A stretch of DNA of 45,563 nucleotides from Rickettsiales bacterium (GTDB lineage: Bacteria; Pseudomonadota; Alphaproteobacteria; Rickettsiales; JABSSG01). The stretch lies in contig JAGVLN010000001.1 in NCBI GenBank assembly GCA_020049805.1, positions 1 through 45,563 of the forward strand. The letters are read 5' to 3'. This document shows positions 33,763 to 45,563 of this stretch, piece after piece; position 1 is the first letter of the stretch, and every line of letters begins with the position of its first letter. The notes beneath the pieces are model-generated. The model saw nothing but the letters and a program-made list of their open reading frames with translations, was not told the origin of the DNA and searched no databases. A program made the position numbers and the translations under genes.

Positions 33763-35172
33763 GTGAGTGTAGCCGAAGCAATAATTATTGACGAGCCAAA
33801 AAGTGAGACGGGGTTTAATACGTGGAGATTAGTACTTAATGCTTTAAAGAATGAATATGGTGAAGAAACTTTTAGGAGTTGGCTAAGTAAATTAGAGTTC
33901 TTAGATAGTAGTGCTAATGTTGTTAATTTTGTTGTTCCAACTAGATTTATTAGAGATTGGATAGTTACACATTATGAAAAGCGTTTACTAAAATTATGGC
34001 GTCAATATGATGCTAATATTAGTAAGATTAATGTTACAATAAATGCCAAAAAGGAATTTAGAAGTGAGATAAGTAGTGTCCCTACAGATAATATAAAATC
34101 ATTTAATAGTGAACTTACTTCTACGACCGAACAAAATAATAATTTGGGGTGCAATTTAGATCGTAGATTTACCTTCGAGAACTTTGTTGTTGGTAAGCCT
34201 AATGAATTAGCATATGCAGCAGCTAAAGCTGTAGCTGATTCTACTAAAGGCCAAGCTGGATCTAACCCATTATTTTTATATGGTGGAGTTGGTTTAGGTA
34301 AAACTCACCTTATGCATGCTATTGCTTGGCATATTTTTCATACCAATCCAAAAAGAAAAGTGGTTTATATTTCTGCAGAGAAATATATGTATCAATTTGT
34401 AAAAGCCTTACGTAACAAAGAAATAATGAATTTTAAAGAACAATTTCGTTCAGTTGATGTATTGATGGTGGATGATGTACAGTTTATTTGTGGTAAGGAC
34501 AGCACCCAAGAAGAATTTTTCCATACTTTTAATGAGTTGATTGATAATAATCGGCAAATAGTAATTTCTTGTGATCGTTCGCCATCAGATTTGGAAGATA
34601 TGGAAGAAAGGATTAAATCAAGGCTTGGCTGGGGGCTAGTTGCTGATGTTCATAGTACAACTTATGAGTTAAGATTAGGAATTCTTCAGTCCAAATTAGA
34701 CCAAATGAACATTTCCATACCTCAAAACGTTATTGATTTTTTAGCTGCGAAGATTACTTCTAATGTTAGAGAATTGGAGGGGGCCTTAAATAAAGTGATT
34801 GCTCATGCTAATCTCATAGGACGTGAGGTTACTTTAGAAGCAACTCAAGAAATTTTAAGAGATTTATTACGTTCAAATGAAAGAGCCATTACTATTGAAG
34901 ATATTCAAAAGAAGGTTGCTGAAAGATTTAATGTAAAAGTATCAGATATGTCTTCTGCAAGAAGATTAAGGACGGTAGCTAGGCCAAGGCAAATAGCAAT
35001 GTATTTATCTAAAACATTAACTCCACGCAGCCTTTCAGAAATTGGTAAAAAATTTGGAGGTAAAGATCATACAACAGTAATGCATGCTGTAAAAAAGATT
35101 GAAGAATTAATGATTAGTGATGCAGAATTTAGTGAAGATATAAGATTATTAAAGAAAATTTTACAATGTTAG
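33763..35172 (+). CDS. dnaA: Chromosomal replication initiator DnaA
   Basis: The 469-residue AAA+ initiator binds oriC and opens it. Domain I ([21 protein letters not shown]), a linker, then the ATPase with Walker A GGVGLGKT at 174-181 and Walker [13 protein letters not shown], and domain IV with the DNA-binding signature [20 protein letters not shown] start at GTG 33763 because GGAG at 33753-33756 lies 6 bases upstream of it; GTG at 33751 is at most a weakly supported alternative adding four residues. It is the first gene of a dnaA-dnaN-recF-gyrB series. Confidence 0.97.
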   Translation: MSVAEAIIIDEPKSETGFNTWRLVLNALKNEYGEETFRSWLSKLEFLDSSANVVNFVVPTRFIRDWIVTHYEKRLLKLWRQYDANISKINVTINAKKEFRSEISSVPTDNIKSFNSELTSTTEQNNNLGCNLDRRFTFENFVVGKPNELAYAAAKAVADSTKGQAGSNPLFLYGGVGLGKTHLMHAIAWHIFHTNPKRKVVYISAEKYMYQFVKALRNKEIMNFKEQFRSVDVLMVDDVQFICGKDSTQEEFFHTFNELIDNNRQIVISCDRSPSDLEDMEERIKSRLGWGLVADVHSTTYELRLGILQSKLDQMNISIPQNVIDFLAAKITSNVRELEGALNKVIAHANLIGREVTLEATQEILRDLLRSNERAITIEDIQKKVAERFNVKVSDMSSARRLRTVARPRQIAMYLSKTLTPRSLSEIGKKFGGKDHTTVMHAVKKIEELMISDAEFSEDIRLLKKILQC

Positions 35173-35176
35173 TTAT

Positions 35177-36301
35177 ATGAATTTGATTTTTTCGCTTGAT
35201 ATTAAAAAACCAGTATTAATTAAAGCTCTATCCCATATGCAAACAGTGGTAGAGCGCCGTAATATTATTTCAATACTATCTAATATTAAATTAACTGCAA
35301 CTGGTGATGGTACTTTAGAATTAACAGCAACAGATATGAGTATTGCTGTAACAGAAAAAGTAGCGGCCCAAGTTAATCATGCTGGTTCTTTAACTGTTTC
35401 GGCACATATGTTTTTTGATATAGCACGAAAACTTGACGATGATACTTCAATTAAATTAGAAATTACTAGTGAAAACCCTACGACCTTAAATATAATATCC
35501 GGTAAAAGTCAATTTGCGTTATCCACGTTGCCAGTTCAAGATTTTCCTATAATAGATAGTGATAATTTTAGTCATAAATTTTCTCTAACAAGTAATAAAT
35601 TATGTGAGATAATTGATAAAACTAAATTTGCTATTTGTAATGAAGATACACGATATAATTTAAATGGTATGCATTTACATTTTCATAAATCTTTAAGTGC
35701 TGTGACTACAGATGGCCATAGATTATGTGTATTAGAAATACCAGAAGTTGCAGATTTATCTGATTTTCCTCATATAATCATCCCTAAAAAAACGGTTATT
35801 GAATTAAGGAAGATAATAGATGAAAGCAAGAATAATGTTGAAATATCACTTTCGTCACGCAAAATTCAATTTGAATGTAATGAAATAATAATTATTTCGA
35901 AACTAGTGGATGCCAAATTTCCTGACTATACAGGATTAGTCCCTCATGATAATAATTTTAAAATTGAAGCTGATAGTAAATTATTTGCTAAAGCCATAGA
36001 TAGAGTCTCAACAATTAATGACGAAAAGTTTAAAGGTATTAAACTAACAATAGAAAAAGATACTCTTACTTTTTCTGCTAATAGTGATTTTGGAGGAAGC
36101 AGTAAAGAAGTGATAGCTGTGCATTCTAATGTTACTGAGAAAATGGAAATTGGTTTTAATGCAAGATACTTATTAGAAGGTATGATGGCTATTAAAGGAG
36201 AAAAAGTTATTCTACATATTAAGGATGCTTTCTCTTCGATCCTTATTCAAGATAGTGATGATAAATCGTTTAAGTATATACTTATGCCTATGAGGGTATA
36301 A
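35177..36301 (+). CDS. dnaN: DNA polymerase III beta clamp
   Basis: The 374-residue sliding clamp holds the polymerase on DNA. The three-fold clamp repeat is visible, with MQTVVERRNIISILSNIKL near the start, VTTDGHRLCVLEIP in the middle and the terminal YILMPMRV, the conserved clamp ending that lines the peptide-binding pocket. It starts 4 bases after dnaA. No features are unusual. Confidence 0.97.
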   Translation: MNLIFSLDIKKPVLIKALSHMQTVVERRNIISILSNIKLTATGDGTLELTATDMSIAVTEKVAAQVNHAGSLTVSAHMFFDIARKLDDDTSIKLEITSENPTTLNIISGKSQFALSTLPVQDFPIIDSDNFSHKFSLTSNKLCEIIDKTKFAICNEDTRYNLNGMHLHFHKSLSAVTTDGHRLCVLEIPEVADLSDFPHIIIPKKTVIELRKIIDESKNNVEISLSSRKIQFECNEIIIISKLVDAKFPDYTGLVPHDNNFKIEADSKLFAKAIDRVSTINDEKFKGIKLTIEKDTLTFSANSDFGGSSKEVIAVHSNVTEKMEIGFNARYLLEGMMAIKGEKVILHIKDAFSSILIQDSDDKSFKYILMPMRV

Positions 36302-37489
36302 TTGGTGGCTGCTGCAGCAATTAAAAATCCAAATTCTAAATCTATTGCTAAGATTTTAAAATTAAATTTAAGTTACTTTCGTAATTATATAAATTTAAAT
36401 CTCCAACCAGATGTTCAATCAAATATTATTGTCATCACAGGACCCAATGGTTCCGGAAAAACTAATATTTTAGAAGCAATTTCTTTATTAAGTCCTGGCA
36501 GAGGTATTAGAGGGTGTAAACTTTTTGATATGCAGTGTAATTTAAATAATTCAACTAATTATTGGTACCTAGATAGCCAAATAGATGGTTTTTATGGACC
36601 AATGCGAGTGGAAACCTGGCTTGATAAACATGAAAATATCGTGAATGATGAAAACAAAAGTAAGCGGTGCATTAAGATAAACGATAACAACGTGAAAAAC
36701 CAGGCAGAACTTACAAAATTGCTATCCATATCGTGGATCACGCCTCAAATGGATCAAGTGTTCATTAGCAGTTCCTCTATAAGAAGAAAATTTCTCGATA
36801 GAATAGTCCTAAATTTTGAAGTAAATCATGCTAAACATTTAATGGCATATGAGCATTCTATGAAAGAAAGGGCTAGACTGTTAAAAAATAAAAATTATGA
36901 TATGGCTTGGTTAAGTGCTTTAGAAAATAATATGGCCCAAATGGCAATCCTTATAGCTACAAGTAGGGTACAAATTACAGAATATATTCAAGAGGTGATG
37001 TTGGAAATAAATCACCCTTTCCCAAAAGCGAGAATATCTGTACTTGGGGATATAGAGCTAAAGGTTCATAAGGTGCCAGCTGTTCAACTAGAAGATGAAT
37101 ATAAAGATGTTTTACGTAAAAATCGTAATATAGATGCAGCGACAGGACGTACAAATGCTGGTATACATAAATCAGATTTGGTAGTATATTATATAACAAA
37201 GAATTTGCCAGCAGATAAATGTTCTACTGGTGAACAAAAATCTTTGCTATTATCAATTTTTTTAGCAGAGATTTTTGCGCAAATAAAATGGCGAGGTCAA
37301 ACACCAATTTTGTTGTTAGATGAAGTGTTGGCTCATTTAGATGAAGAAAGACGAGATATTTTGTGTCAAATAATAAAAGATATTAAGGCACAAACTTGGA
37401 TAACAGGAACGGATAATGATATATTTGTTCCGATAAAAGATGAAAGTCAGTTTTTTGGAATAAAAAATTCGCAATTGATAAGTTATTAG
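36302..37489 (+). CDS. recF: DNA replication and repair protein RecF
   Basis: The 395-residue SMC-like ATPase loads RecA at gaps with RecO and RecR. Walker A is GPNGSGKTNILEAISLL, the RecF motif is ISSSSIRRKFLDRIV, the signature is STGEQKSLLLSIFLAE and Walker B is PILLLDEVLAHLDEERR. The N-terminal MVAAAAIKNPNS precedes the usual LKLNLSYFRNY beginning. The start is TTG at 36302 (or GTG at 36305), directly abutting the dnaN stop, with GAGGG at 36292-36296. Confidence 0.95.
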   Translation: MVAAAAIKNPNSKSIAKILKLNLSYFRNYINLNLQPDVQSNIIVITGPNGSGKTNILEAISLLSPGRGIRGCKLFDMQCNLNNSTNYWYLDSQIDGFYGPMRVETWLDKHENIVNDENKSKRCIKINDNNVKNQAELTKLLSISWITPQMDQVFISSSSIRRKFLDRIVLNFEVNHAKHLMAYEHSMKERARLLKNKNYDMAWLSALENNMAQMAILIATSRVQITEYIQEVMLEINHPFPKARISVLGDIELKVHKVPAVQLEDEYKDVLRKNRNIDAATGRTNAGIHKSDLVVYYITKNLPADKCSTGEQKSLLLSIFLAEIFAQIKWRGQTPILLLDEVLAHLDEERRDILCQIIKDIKAQTWITGTDNDIFVPIKDESQFFGIKNSQLISY

Positions 37490-37503
37490 TAAAATTTAGG
37501 TGA

Positions 37504-39934
<2,431 letters not shown>

Positions 39935-39939
<5 letters not shown>

Positions 39940-40852
39940 ATTCTTCTTTAAGTTGACCAAGTAGACCTTGATCTTCGAGTTGTTGTAAGATGTTGAATCC
40001 TGCGCATGAACCAGGATGTTTTAGCTCTGTAATGTAATTATCACGTTCTGCTTTAGCATTCTCATGACCTTGTTTGAATGCTTGATCTAACAATTTTATG
40101 CTTTTTACAGCATTCCTACAGTAGTCGGTCATTTTATATAAAATGCTAAGGTTAAAGGTTGATTCAGCATGCCCGAGTTTGGATGCTTGGTCATAATATC
40201 TTATAGCTTCTTCTAAATCACTTGTATTTTTTGTTTCTCTATAAGTTTGTTCATAAATGACAGCTAGGTTAAAAGCTGCACACCATTGCTTTTTACCATC
40301 AGTACCAAAATGATTTTTTTTTGCTACTACTTTATAATAGTGTGTGGCCTTTTCAACATTAATTTGAGTGTTGCCATATCCTTTTTCTAGGATAACTGCT
40401 AGATTGAAAGCAGCGTCTTGATGATCTTGATTTGCTGCAATGGTATAATAATGAATAGCAGTTGGAATATCAATCTGAGTGCCACCATAGCCTTTCTCTA
40501 ATAATACAGCAAGATTGAATGCAGCATCTTTATGCTGTTGGTCAGCAGCAGTAGTGTAGTATTTTATAGCGATTGCTACATTAATTTCAGTTCCACCATA
40601 GCCTTTTTCATAAATTACTCCAAGGTGAAAAATTGCATCTAAATGGTTTTGTTCTGCTGCTTGTTGGTACCAATATAATGCTTGGTTGTAATTTTGAGCT
40701 GCTTTTATGCCTTGCTCGTATAACAGTGCCAGTTGGAATTGAGCTTTAACATGACCTTGATTAGCAGCTTGGGTATAGAGCCTTATGGCTTCAGTAATAT
40801 TTGTATTTGCATTTTGGTTAGCAAGTTGGAATAAATCTTCAGATGTGGCCAT
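39935..40852 (-). CDS. Sel1-repeat protein
   Basis: The 305-residue protein is built of about seven Sel1-like repeats of some 36-37 residues (for example AAFNLAVLLEKGYGGTQID and AAFNLAVILEKGYGNTQIN), a TPR-like solenoid used for protein binding. The start is AAGGAAG followed by ATG, a good ribosome site. No signal peptide or membrane segment is present. Sel1 proteins of intracellular bacteria can be effectors or internal scaffolds; nothing here decides. The last repeats carry a cysteine (HPGSCAGFN) and a leucine-rich tail. It converges with gyrB. Confidence 0.9.
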
Positions 40853-40922
40853 AATCTTCCTTATATTATAGAATTAAGGATTAAGTCTAAAATAGCCTAA
40901 TTATTAGGTTAGCACAACGATT

Positions 40923-41828
40923 TTAAATTCCCAACAAACTTTTACTAAAATCCTCAGGTTTGAAGCTATTTAAATCATCGATATGTTCTCCTACACCAAT
41001 GGCATAAATAGGAATATTAAATTTTTGGACTAAAGATACAACGATACCAGCTTTGGCAGTACCATCTAATTTAGTTATAATAAGGCCAGTAATATTAATA
41101 AATTTATGGAAAGTTTCAAGTTGTTGAACAGCATTTTGGCCGGTGGTAGCATCAATGACTAAAATAGTTTCATGCGGTGCAGTTTCATCGTGCTTTTTTA
41201 GGATACGAACGATTTTGGATAACTCTTCCATTAAATTGGTTTTATTGTGAAGTCTTCCTGCTGTATCAATTAGGACAATATCAGTCTTATTGTTTTTAGC
41301 AGATTCGATTGCTTTAAAAGCAACACTTGCAGGATCAGAGTTTTCAGGGCCACAGATAAAATCTGATTTTGACCTACTTGCCCAAACTTTAAGTTGTTCA
41401 GTAGCGGCAGCTCGAAAGGTATCACATGCTACTAAAGATGTGGTATGTCCGTCTTTTGCAAATTTAGCAGCTAATTTACCAATAGTGGTAGTTTTACCAT
41501 TACCATTGACTCCACACACTAATATAATTTGAGGTTTATTATTAATAACAAAGCTTTTAGCTGCTGGAGAAAGTATTTCTTCAATTATTTTAGCTAAATC
41601 AGCTTTTACTTCCTCAATTGAAACTTCTTTATTAAATTTTTGTTTAGCCAATTGATTGATAATGTATTTGCTTGTATGTACTCCTAAATCAGCAGTAATT
41701 AAAACTTCTTCTAATTCATCTAAAGTCTCTTGGTCCAGTTTTTTCTTGATAAAAACTGTCGTTAAACCTTCACTAATTTTATTAGAAGTTTTGCTAAGAC
41801 CTTGCTTTAATTTTTGTAGCCAACTCAT
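40923..41828 (-). CDS. ftsY: Signal recognition particle receptor FtsY
   Basis: The 301-residue SRP-type GTPase docks ribosome-SRP complexes at the membrane. G1 is GVNGNGKT at 106-113, DTFRAAATEQLKVWA follows, G3 is DTAGRLHNKTNLMEEL, and G4 is TKLDGTAKAGIVVSL. The long acidic N-terminal A domain of many bacteria is missing, as in other Rickettsiales, leaving the NG core. It starts 3 bases after mtaB, in a dapF-mtaB-ftsY operon. Confidence 0.97.
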   Translation of the reverse strand: MSWLQKLKQGLSKTSNKISEGLTTVFIKKKLDQETLDELEEVLITADLGVHTSKYIINQLAKQKFNKEVSIEEVKADLAKIIEEILSPAAKSFVINNKPQIILVCGVNGNGKTTTIGKLAAKFAKDGHTTSLVACDTFRAAATEQLKVWASRSKSDFICGPENSDPASVAFKAIESAKNNKTDIVLIDTAGRLHNKTNLMEELSKIVRILKKHDETAPHETILVIDATTGQNAVQQLETFHKFINITGLIITKLDGTAKAGIVVSLVQKFNIPIYAIGVGEHIDDLNSFKPEDFSKSLLGI

Positions 41829-41831
41829 TGT

Positions 41832-43076
41832 TTAACTTACCAAAATTGCGTTTAAAGTTTTATTTTCGTAACTAGTTATTTTTGCTGTAACTACTGACCC
41901 TGGTATTAGATCTTGATTAAAATGTAATTTCAAGAAATTTTCGGTATGGCCATAATTATTCTGCTCAATTATTACTTGATGAGTTTTACCAATGTTTTGT
42001 TTAATGAATTGATTCAGTTCTTTTTGACCGGCTTTACGTAATAATTTAGCTCTTTCCTTACGAACATGTAAATCAACTTGCGGCATTCTAGCAGCTGGCG
42101 TATCTTCACGTTCAGAATAAGTAAAGATATGAGTATATTGGATACCAGCTTCACTAATAAGGTTTAAAGTATTATTGAACATCTCTTCCGTCTCAGTTGG
42201 AAAGCCAGCAATAATATCTGCACCAAATGCTACATCTTTTCTTTGAGCACGGACTTTTTGGCAGAATGCTATTACTTCATCACGATTATGCCTTCTTTTC
42301 ATTCTTTTCAAAATCATATTGTCACCAGATTGAACGCTAATATGAATATGAGGCATTAACCTTGGTTCATTAAGTATTAAGTTCATTAATTCTTCATCTA
42401 TTTCTGCTACATCAATTGAAGATAATCTTAATCTCAACAAATGTGGTACCAAATTTAATACCCTTTTGATCATTTGGCCGAGAGTTGGTTTTCCTGGTAA
42501 ATCTAAACCATAATCTGTAATGTCAACGCCAGTCAGCACTATTTCTTTAAAATTTTGTGAGACTAATAATTTTACTTGTTCAACTATTGCCCCAATAGGT
42601 ACGCTTCTGCTATTGCCTCGACCATAAGGTATAGTACAAAAAGTACAGCGATGATTACATCCATTTTGAATTTCAATAAAAGCCCGAGTTTTGCCCTCAA
42701 AACTACTGACTAAATGAACGGCAGTGTCAGTAATGGACATAATATCATTTACTTTAACTCGTTCTTGGTCAACTGGTAGATAATTTTGATATTGCAACTT
42801 TTCTTGATTACCCAAAACTTGATCCACTTCGTTCATAGCAGAATATTTTTGAGGATTAATTTGAGCAGCGCAGCCAGTGACAATAATTTTTTTATCAGGA
42901 TTATTACGCCTAGCTTTTCTAATAGCTTGCATAGCTTGTCGCTCAGCTTCTTTAGTAACCGCGCAAGTATTAAATACTATAACATTTTCTGTTTGAGATT
43001 TTTGTAAGGCTTCTTTGATTACTTCGCTTTCGTAAATGTTGAGCCTACAGCCAAATGTGATAATTTCTTGTGACAT
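41832..43076 (-). CDS. mtaB: tRNA t6A37 methylthiotransferase MtaB
   Basis: The 414-residue radical-SAM enzyme adds a methylthio group to t6A at tRNA position 37. The N-terminal UPF0004 cluster cysteines are Cys10, Cys38 and Cys69; the radical-SAM CxxxCxxC is CNHRCTFC at 140-147, followed by IPYGRGNSRS. Family phrases such as VLTGVDITDYGLD and HIHISVQSGD confirm MiaB/MtaB; MtaB is chosen for its length and location. I use the ATG at 43076 (MSQEIITFGC) rather than TTG at 43091, which overlaps dapF. Confidence 0.93.
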   Translation of the reverse strand: MSQEIITFGCRLNIYESEVIKEALQKSQTENVIVFNTCAVTKEAERQAMQAIRKARRNNPDKKIIVTGCAAQINPQKYSAMNEVDQVLGNQEKLQYQNYLPVDQERVKVNDIMSITDTAVHLVSSFEGKTRAFIEIQNGCNHRCTFCTIPYGRGNSRSVPIGAIVEQVKLLVSQNFKEIVLTGVDITDYGLDLPGKPTLGQMIKRVLNLVPHLLRLRLSSIDVAEIDEELMNLILNEPRLMPHIHISVQSGDNMILKRMKRRHNRDEVIAFCQKVRAQRKDVAFGADIIAGFPTETEEMFNNTLNLISEAGIQYTHIFTYSEREDTPAARMPQVDLHVRKERAKLLRKAGQKELNQFIKQNIGKTHQVIIEQNNYGHTENFLKLHFNQDLIPGSVVTAKITSYENKTLNAILVS

Positions 43077-43078
43077 AA

Positions 43079-43891
43079 TTAATGTAAACAATATTCACCG
43101 GCAAAAGTTATATGTGCTTCACCAGTCATTTCAATTGATTTATCTTTTAGCAAATTAATATTCAAAGATCTATCTTTAAATAAAATATTAACATTGTTGT
43201 TAACCAATTTTTTATGATAGGCCGCTGCTACCGTAGCACAGGCAGCTGTTCCACAAGCTAGAGTTTCACCAGCACCTCTTTCCCATACTTTTACAGAAAT
43301 ATTATTTTTATCGAGGATTTTAGCAATAGTGACATTAACTCTAGACGGAAACAACTTATCATGCTCAATTTTAGGTCCAAGCTTTTGTAAATCAAATTCA
43401 TCAAGATTTTCTACAAAAAATATAGCATGTGGGTTACCAACATTAACAGCTATAGGTAAGGGAAGAGGGCTAAAATAATTAGCTAACAATTCTTCTAAAG
43501 GTTGAGATAATGGTATTTTGTTCCAAGTAAAATCTGGTTTACCCATATTGACAGTAATATTATGATGATTGCGATGAATTGATAGTACATTATTATTAAC
43601 TTCAATTTTTATATCATTTCGTCTTTGCTCATTCATTTGAATTAAAGCTACGCATCTAGTAGCATTACCACAAGCTTCAGGGGCACTACCATCAGAGTTA
43701 TAAATGGACATTTTACAATCAGCTTCAAGTGAATGTTCTAGTAATATTAATTGATCACAACCTATGCCGAATTTTCTATCACAAATAGTACGTACTTGCT
43801 GTAAAGATAGATTTATAGTTTTATTAAAGTTGGGTATGATTACAAAATCATTGCCTAAACCATGAGCTTTAATAAATTTAACTAATTGCAT
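43079..43891 (-). CDS. dapF: Diaminopimelate epimerase
   Basis: The 270-residue enzyme converts LL- to meso-diaminopimelate, the cross-linking residue of peptidoglycan and the lysine precursor. Two catalytic cysteines are visible: Cys74 in EACGNATRC and Cys213 in TLACGTAACAT, with the N-terminal HGLGNDFVIIPN. Its presence suggests this organism keeps the DAP route and some peptidoglycan. First gene of the dapF-mtaB-ftsY operon, 2 bases from mtaB. Confidence 0.97.
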   Translation of the reverse strand: MQLVKFIKAHGLGNDFVIIPNFNKTINLSLQQVRTICDRKFGIGCDQLILLEHSLEADCKMSIYNSDGSAPEACGNATRCVALIQMNEQRRNDIKIEVNNNVLSIHRNHHNITVNMGKPDFTWNKIPLSQPLEELLANYFSPLPLPIAVNVGNPHAIFFVENLDEFDLQKLGPKIEHDKLFPSRVNVTIAKILDKNNISVKVWERGAGETLACGTAACATVAAAYHKKLVNNNVNILFKDRSLNINLLKDKSIEMTGEAHITFAGEYCLH

Positions 43892-43971
43892 AATAAACTA
43901 CTTGAAACTCTGATATTAAAAATACTATAATCTTCTAACCTTTAAATCAAAATAGCATATTTATTGAAATA

Positions 43972-45453
43972 ATGAAAGTAGCAGATAAAGATCAAAATCT
44001 TCTTATAAGAACATTGCCTCAAAATATTATGGCTGAACAGATGTTATTAGGGGTGATTTTAACTAATAATGAGTCTATTCACAAGGTAAGTGACTTTTTA
44101 TTGGCAGAGCATTTTTATGAACCTGTACACCAACGTATATACGATGCTATTTTGTTATTTTTAGATAAAGGTATTGTTGCTAACCACATTACTTTAAAAA
44201 ATTATTTTGATAAGGACGAAGCGTTACTTGAGAAGGGTGGGGCAGCCTACTTAGCAGATTTAGCCAGTTTAGCAGTAACCATAATTAATATTACGGATTA
44301 TGGTAGAACAATATATGAATTGGCATTAAGGCGTAACTTAATCAATATAGGTGAAGAAGTAGTAAATGATGCTTTTGATAAAGAGATAGAGCTTTCAGCC
44401 CATGATCAAATTGAAGTTGCTGAACAGAAACTATATGATTTAGCAGTTAATGATTTAGAACAGAACAGAGGTTTTTTACAAATCAGGCACTCTGTTACCG
44501 AAGCAATTAATAAAGCTCAATCTGCTTTTCAAAATAAAGGTAAAGTTTCTGGTATTTCTACTGATTTTATAGATTTAGATGAAATTTTAGGGGGTTTTCA
44601 AAATTCTGATTTGCTAATTCTTGCTGGCAGACCTTCTATGGGTAAAACTGCTATGGCCCTTAATCTAGCATTAAATTGTAGTCAGGTGCTAACAAGAAAT
44701 TTTGAACAACAAAAAGCCCTTCATCCGGAAGAATATGCTAATAAGAAACCTGGTGCTGTTGGATTTTTCTCTTTGGAGATGTCAGCCGAACAGTTAGCAA
44801 GTAGGATGATTTCGATGCTTTCAGGAATTAGTACTGTTAAGCTTAGAACTGGGCATGTGGATGAAGATGAATTTGTAAATATAGTGCAAGCTGCTAAAGA
44901 CTTGCAAGGTCTACCATTTTTCATAGATGATACCCCTTCTTTAACTATCTCTGCACTTAGAACTAGAGCGAGAAGATTGAAACGCAAACATAATTGCGCA
45001 GTTTTGTTTATTGACTATCTACAGTTATTAAGATCCTCTCTTGGTTCGAAGGAACAAAACCGAGTACAAGAGATTTCTGAAATTACCCAAGGTTTGAAAG
45101 CAATTGCTAAGGAATTAAATATTCCGGTTATTGCTCTATCACAGCTATCACGTGCGGTAGAACAACGTGAAGATAAAAGACCGCTTCTTTCTGATTTACG
45201 TGAATCGGGAAGTATTGAACAAGATGCTGATATTGTAATGTTTATTTACCGAGAAGAATATTACCTGATGCGTAAAAAGCCAAAAGAAGGTACTGAAGAA
45301 TATAATAAATGGCAGAGCGATATGGATGCCGTGGGTAATGTTTCAGAGATTATTATTTCTAAGCACCGAAATGGGCCGGTGGGTAGCGTTAAGTTGCAAT
45401 TCGATAGTCATTTGACGAAGTTTAATAACTATGCTGCAAATTACGAAGGTTAA
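43972..45453 (+). CDS. dnaB: Replicative DNA helicase DnaB
   Basis: The 493-residue hexameric helicase unwinds DNA at the fork. The N-terminal primase-interacting helical domain (AEQMLLGVILTNNESIHKVS) is followed by the RecA-type core: Walker A GRPSMGKT at 219-226, FFSLEMSAEQLASRM, Walker B VLFIDYLQLL, RAVEQREDKRPLLSDLRESG and the arginine-finger tail HRNGPVGSV. There is no intein. It is a solitary plus-strand gene diverging from dapF. Confidence 0.97.
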   Translation: MKVADKDQNLLIRTLPQNIMAEQMLLGVILTNNESIHKVSDFLLAEHFYEPVHQRIYDAILLFLDKGIVANHITLKNYFDKDEALLEKGGAAYLADLASLAVTIINITDYGRTIYELALRRNLINIGEEVVNDAFDKEIELSAHDQIEVAEQKLYDLAVNDLEQNRGFLQIRHSVTEAINKAQSAFQNKGKVSGISTDFIDLDEILGGFQNSDLLILAGRPSMGKTAMALNLALNCSQVLTRNFEQQKALHPEEYANKKPGAVGFFSLEMSAEQLASRMISMLSGISTVKLRTGHVDEDEFVNIVQAAKDLQGLPFFIDDTPSLTISALRTRARRLKRKHNCAVLFIDYLQLLRSSLGSKEQNRVQEISEITQGLKAIAKELNIPVIALSQLSRAVEQREDKRPLLSDLRESGSIEQDADIVMFIYREEYYLMRKKPKEGTEEYNKWQSDMDAVGNVSEIIISKHRNGPVGSVKLQFDSHLTKFNNYAANYEG

Positions 45454-45457
45454 TTGA

Positions 45458-45563
45458 CTACATAAAAATCAACAAAAGAGCAATGCTAAGCATTATGCTG
45501 CCAGTGATGCAATCTAAGATTTTCCAAGATAAAGGTTTTTTGAAAAATGGAATTAGGTACCTA
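45458..45563 (-). CDS. LysE/RhtB-type exporter, C-terminal fragment
   Basis: On the complementary strand a frame open to the right edge encodes about 34 residues ending with TAG at 45458-45460: KKPLSWKILDCITGSIMLSI then ALLLIFM. A short basic/aromatic segment followed by one hydrophobic helix is the typical ending of LysE-family amino-acid exporters (R..L..P..W....D...G..L..IA..L). The gene is cut by the window edge. It converges with dnaB with a 4-base gap. The identification rests on few residues. Confidence 0.45.
   Translation of the reverse strand, partial: RYLIPFFKKPLSWKILDCITGSIMLSIALLLIFM

Overview
The window is strongly AT-rich, gene-dense bacterial chromosome, very probably from a host-associated alphaproteobacterium in or near the Rickettsiales. 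The evidence is its gene set: an NDUFA12-like complex I accessory protein next to mlaD and a DUF2155 gene, COX3 followed by SURF1, SdhE, a complete pyruvate dehydrogenase operon with lipA, a dapF-mtaB-ftsY run, a class D beta-lactamase, and several ankyrin, Sel1 and pentapeptide-repeat proteins of the kind common in intracellular bacteria. I cannot name the genus. No insertion sequence, prophage, CRISPR array or rRNA is visible.

Layout. Positions 1-1680 hold the end of a repetitive, cysteine-rich surface-type protein and a small outer-membrane beta-barrel. Positions 1761-3016 carry a transaldolase-family enzyme and plsY. A type I secretion ABC transporter and its membrane fusion protein are on the minus strand (3025-6188), without an adjacent obvious substrate. 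Next come a P1/S58-family peptidase, tRNA-Ser(GGA), ppa, tRNA-Leu(GAG), mgtE and prmA. Positions 10823-13040 are an accessory island: one ankyrin gene, an unrecognised 169-aa protein, and two short ankyrin ORFs that look like one split gene. Respiration and envelope genes follow (COX3, SURF1, OXA-type beta-lactamase, membrane-anchored pentapeptide protein), then radC/map on the minus strand and a plus-strand series: CinA-like, trpS, rnhA, NDUFA12, mlaD, DUF2155, pdhA, pdhB, pdhC, lpd, lipA.

Positions 27505-29770 are the least explained part. Three back-to-back minus-strand genes encode small related proteins sharing an LVG...NDEK...GE..G block, and a divergent gene encodes a 273-aa helical basic protein. 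I recognise none of these families; this is the best candidate for an undescribed gene set. Then come mfd and sdhE, the replication block dnaA-dnaN-recF-gyrB, a Sel1-repeat gene, ftsY-mtaB-dapF on the minus strand, dnaB, and the 3' end of a probable LysE-type exporter at the right edge.

Together the housekeeping genes supply replication initiation and elongation, transcription-coupled repair, acetyl-CoA production with lipoate synthesis, respiratory complex assembly, membrane lipid synthesis and transport, and peptidoglycan precursor synthesis. The repeat proteins, the type I system and the three-gene family are the probable lineage-specific host-interaction layer. Several starts were moved from the longest ORF because a Shine-Dalgarno sequence lies between candidate starts (HlyD-like, ppa, mgtE, pdhA, dnaA) or because a signal peptide begins internally (1000).
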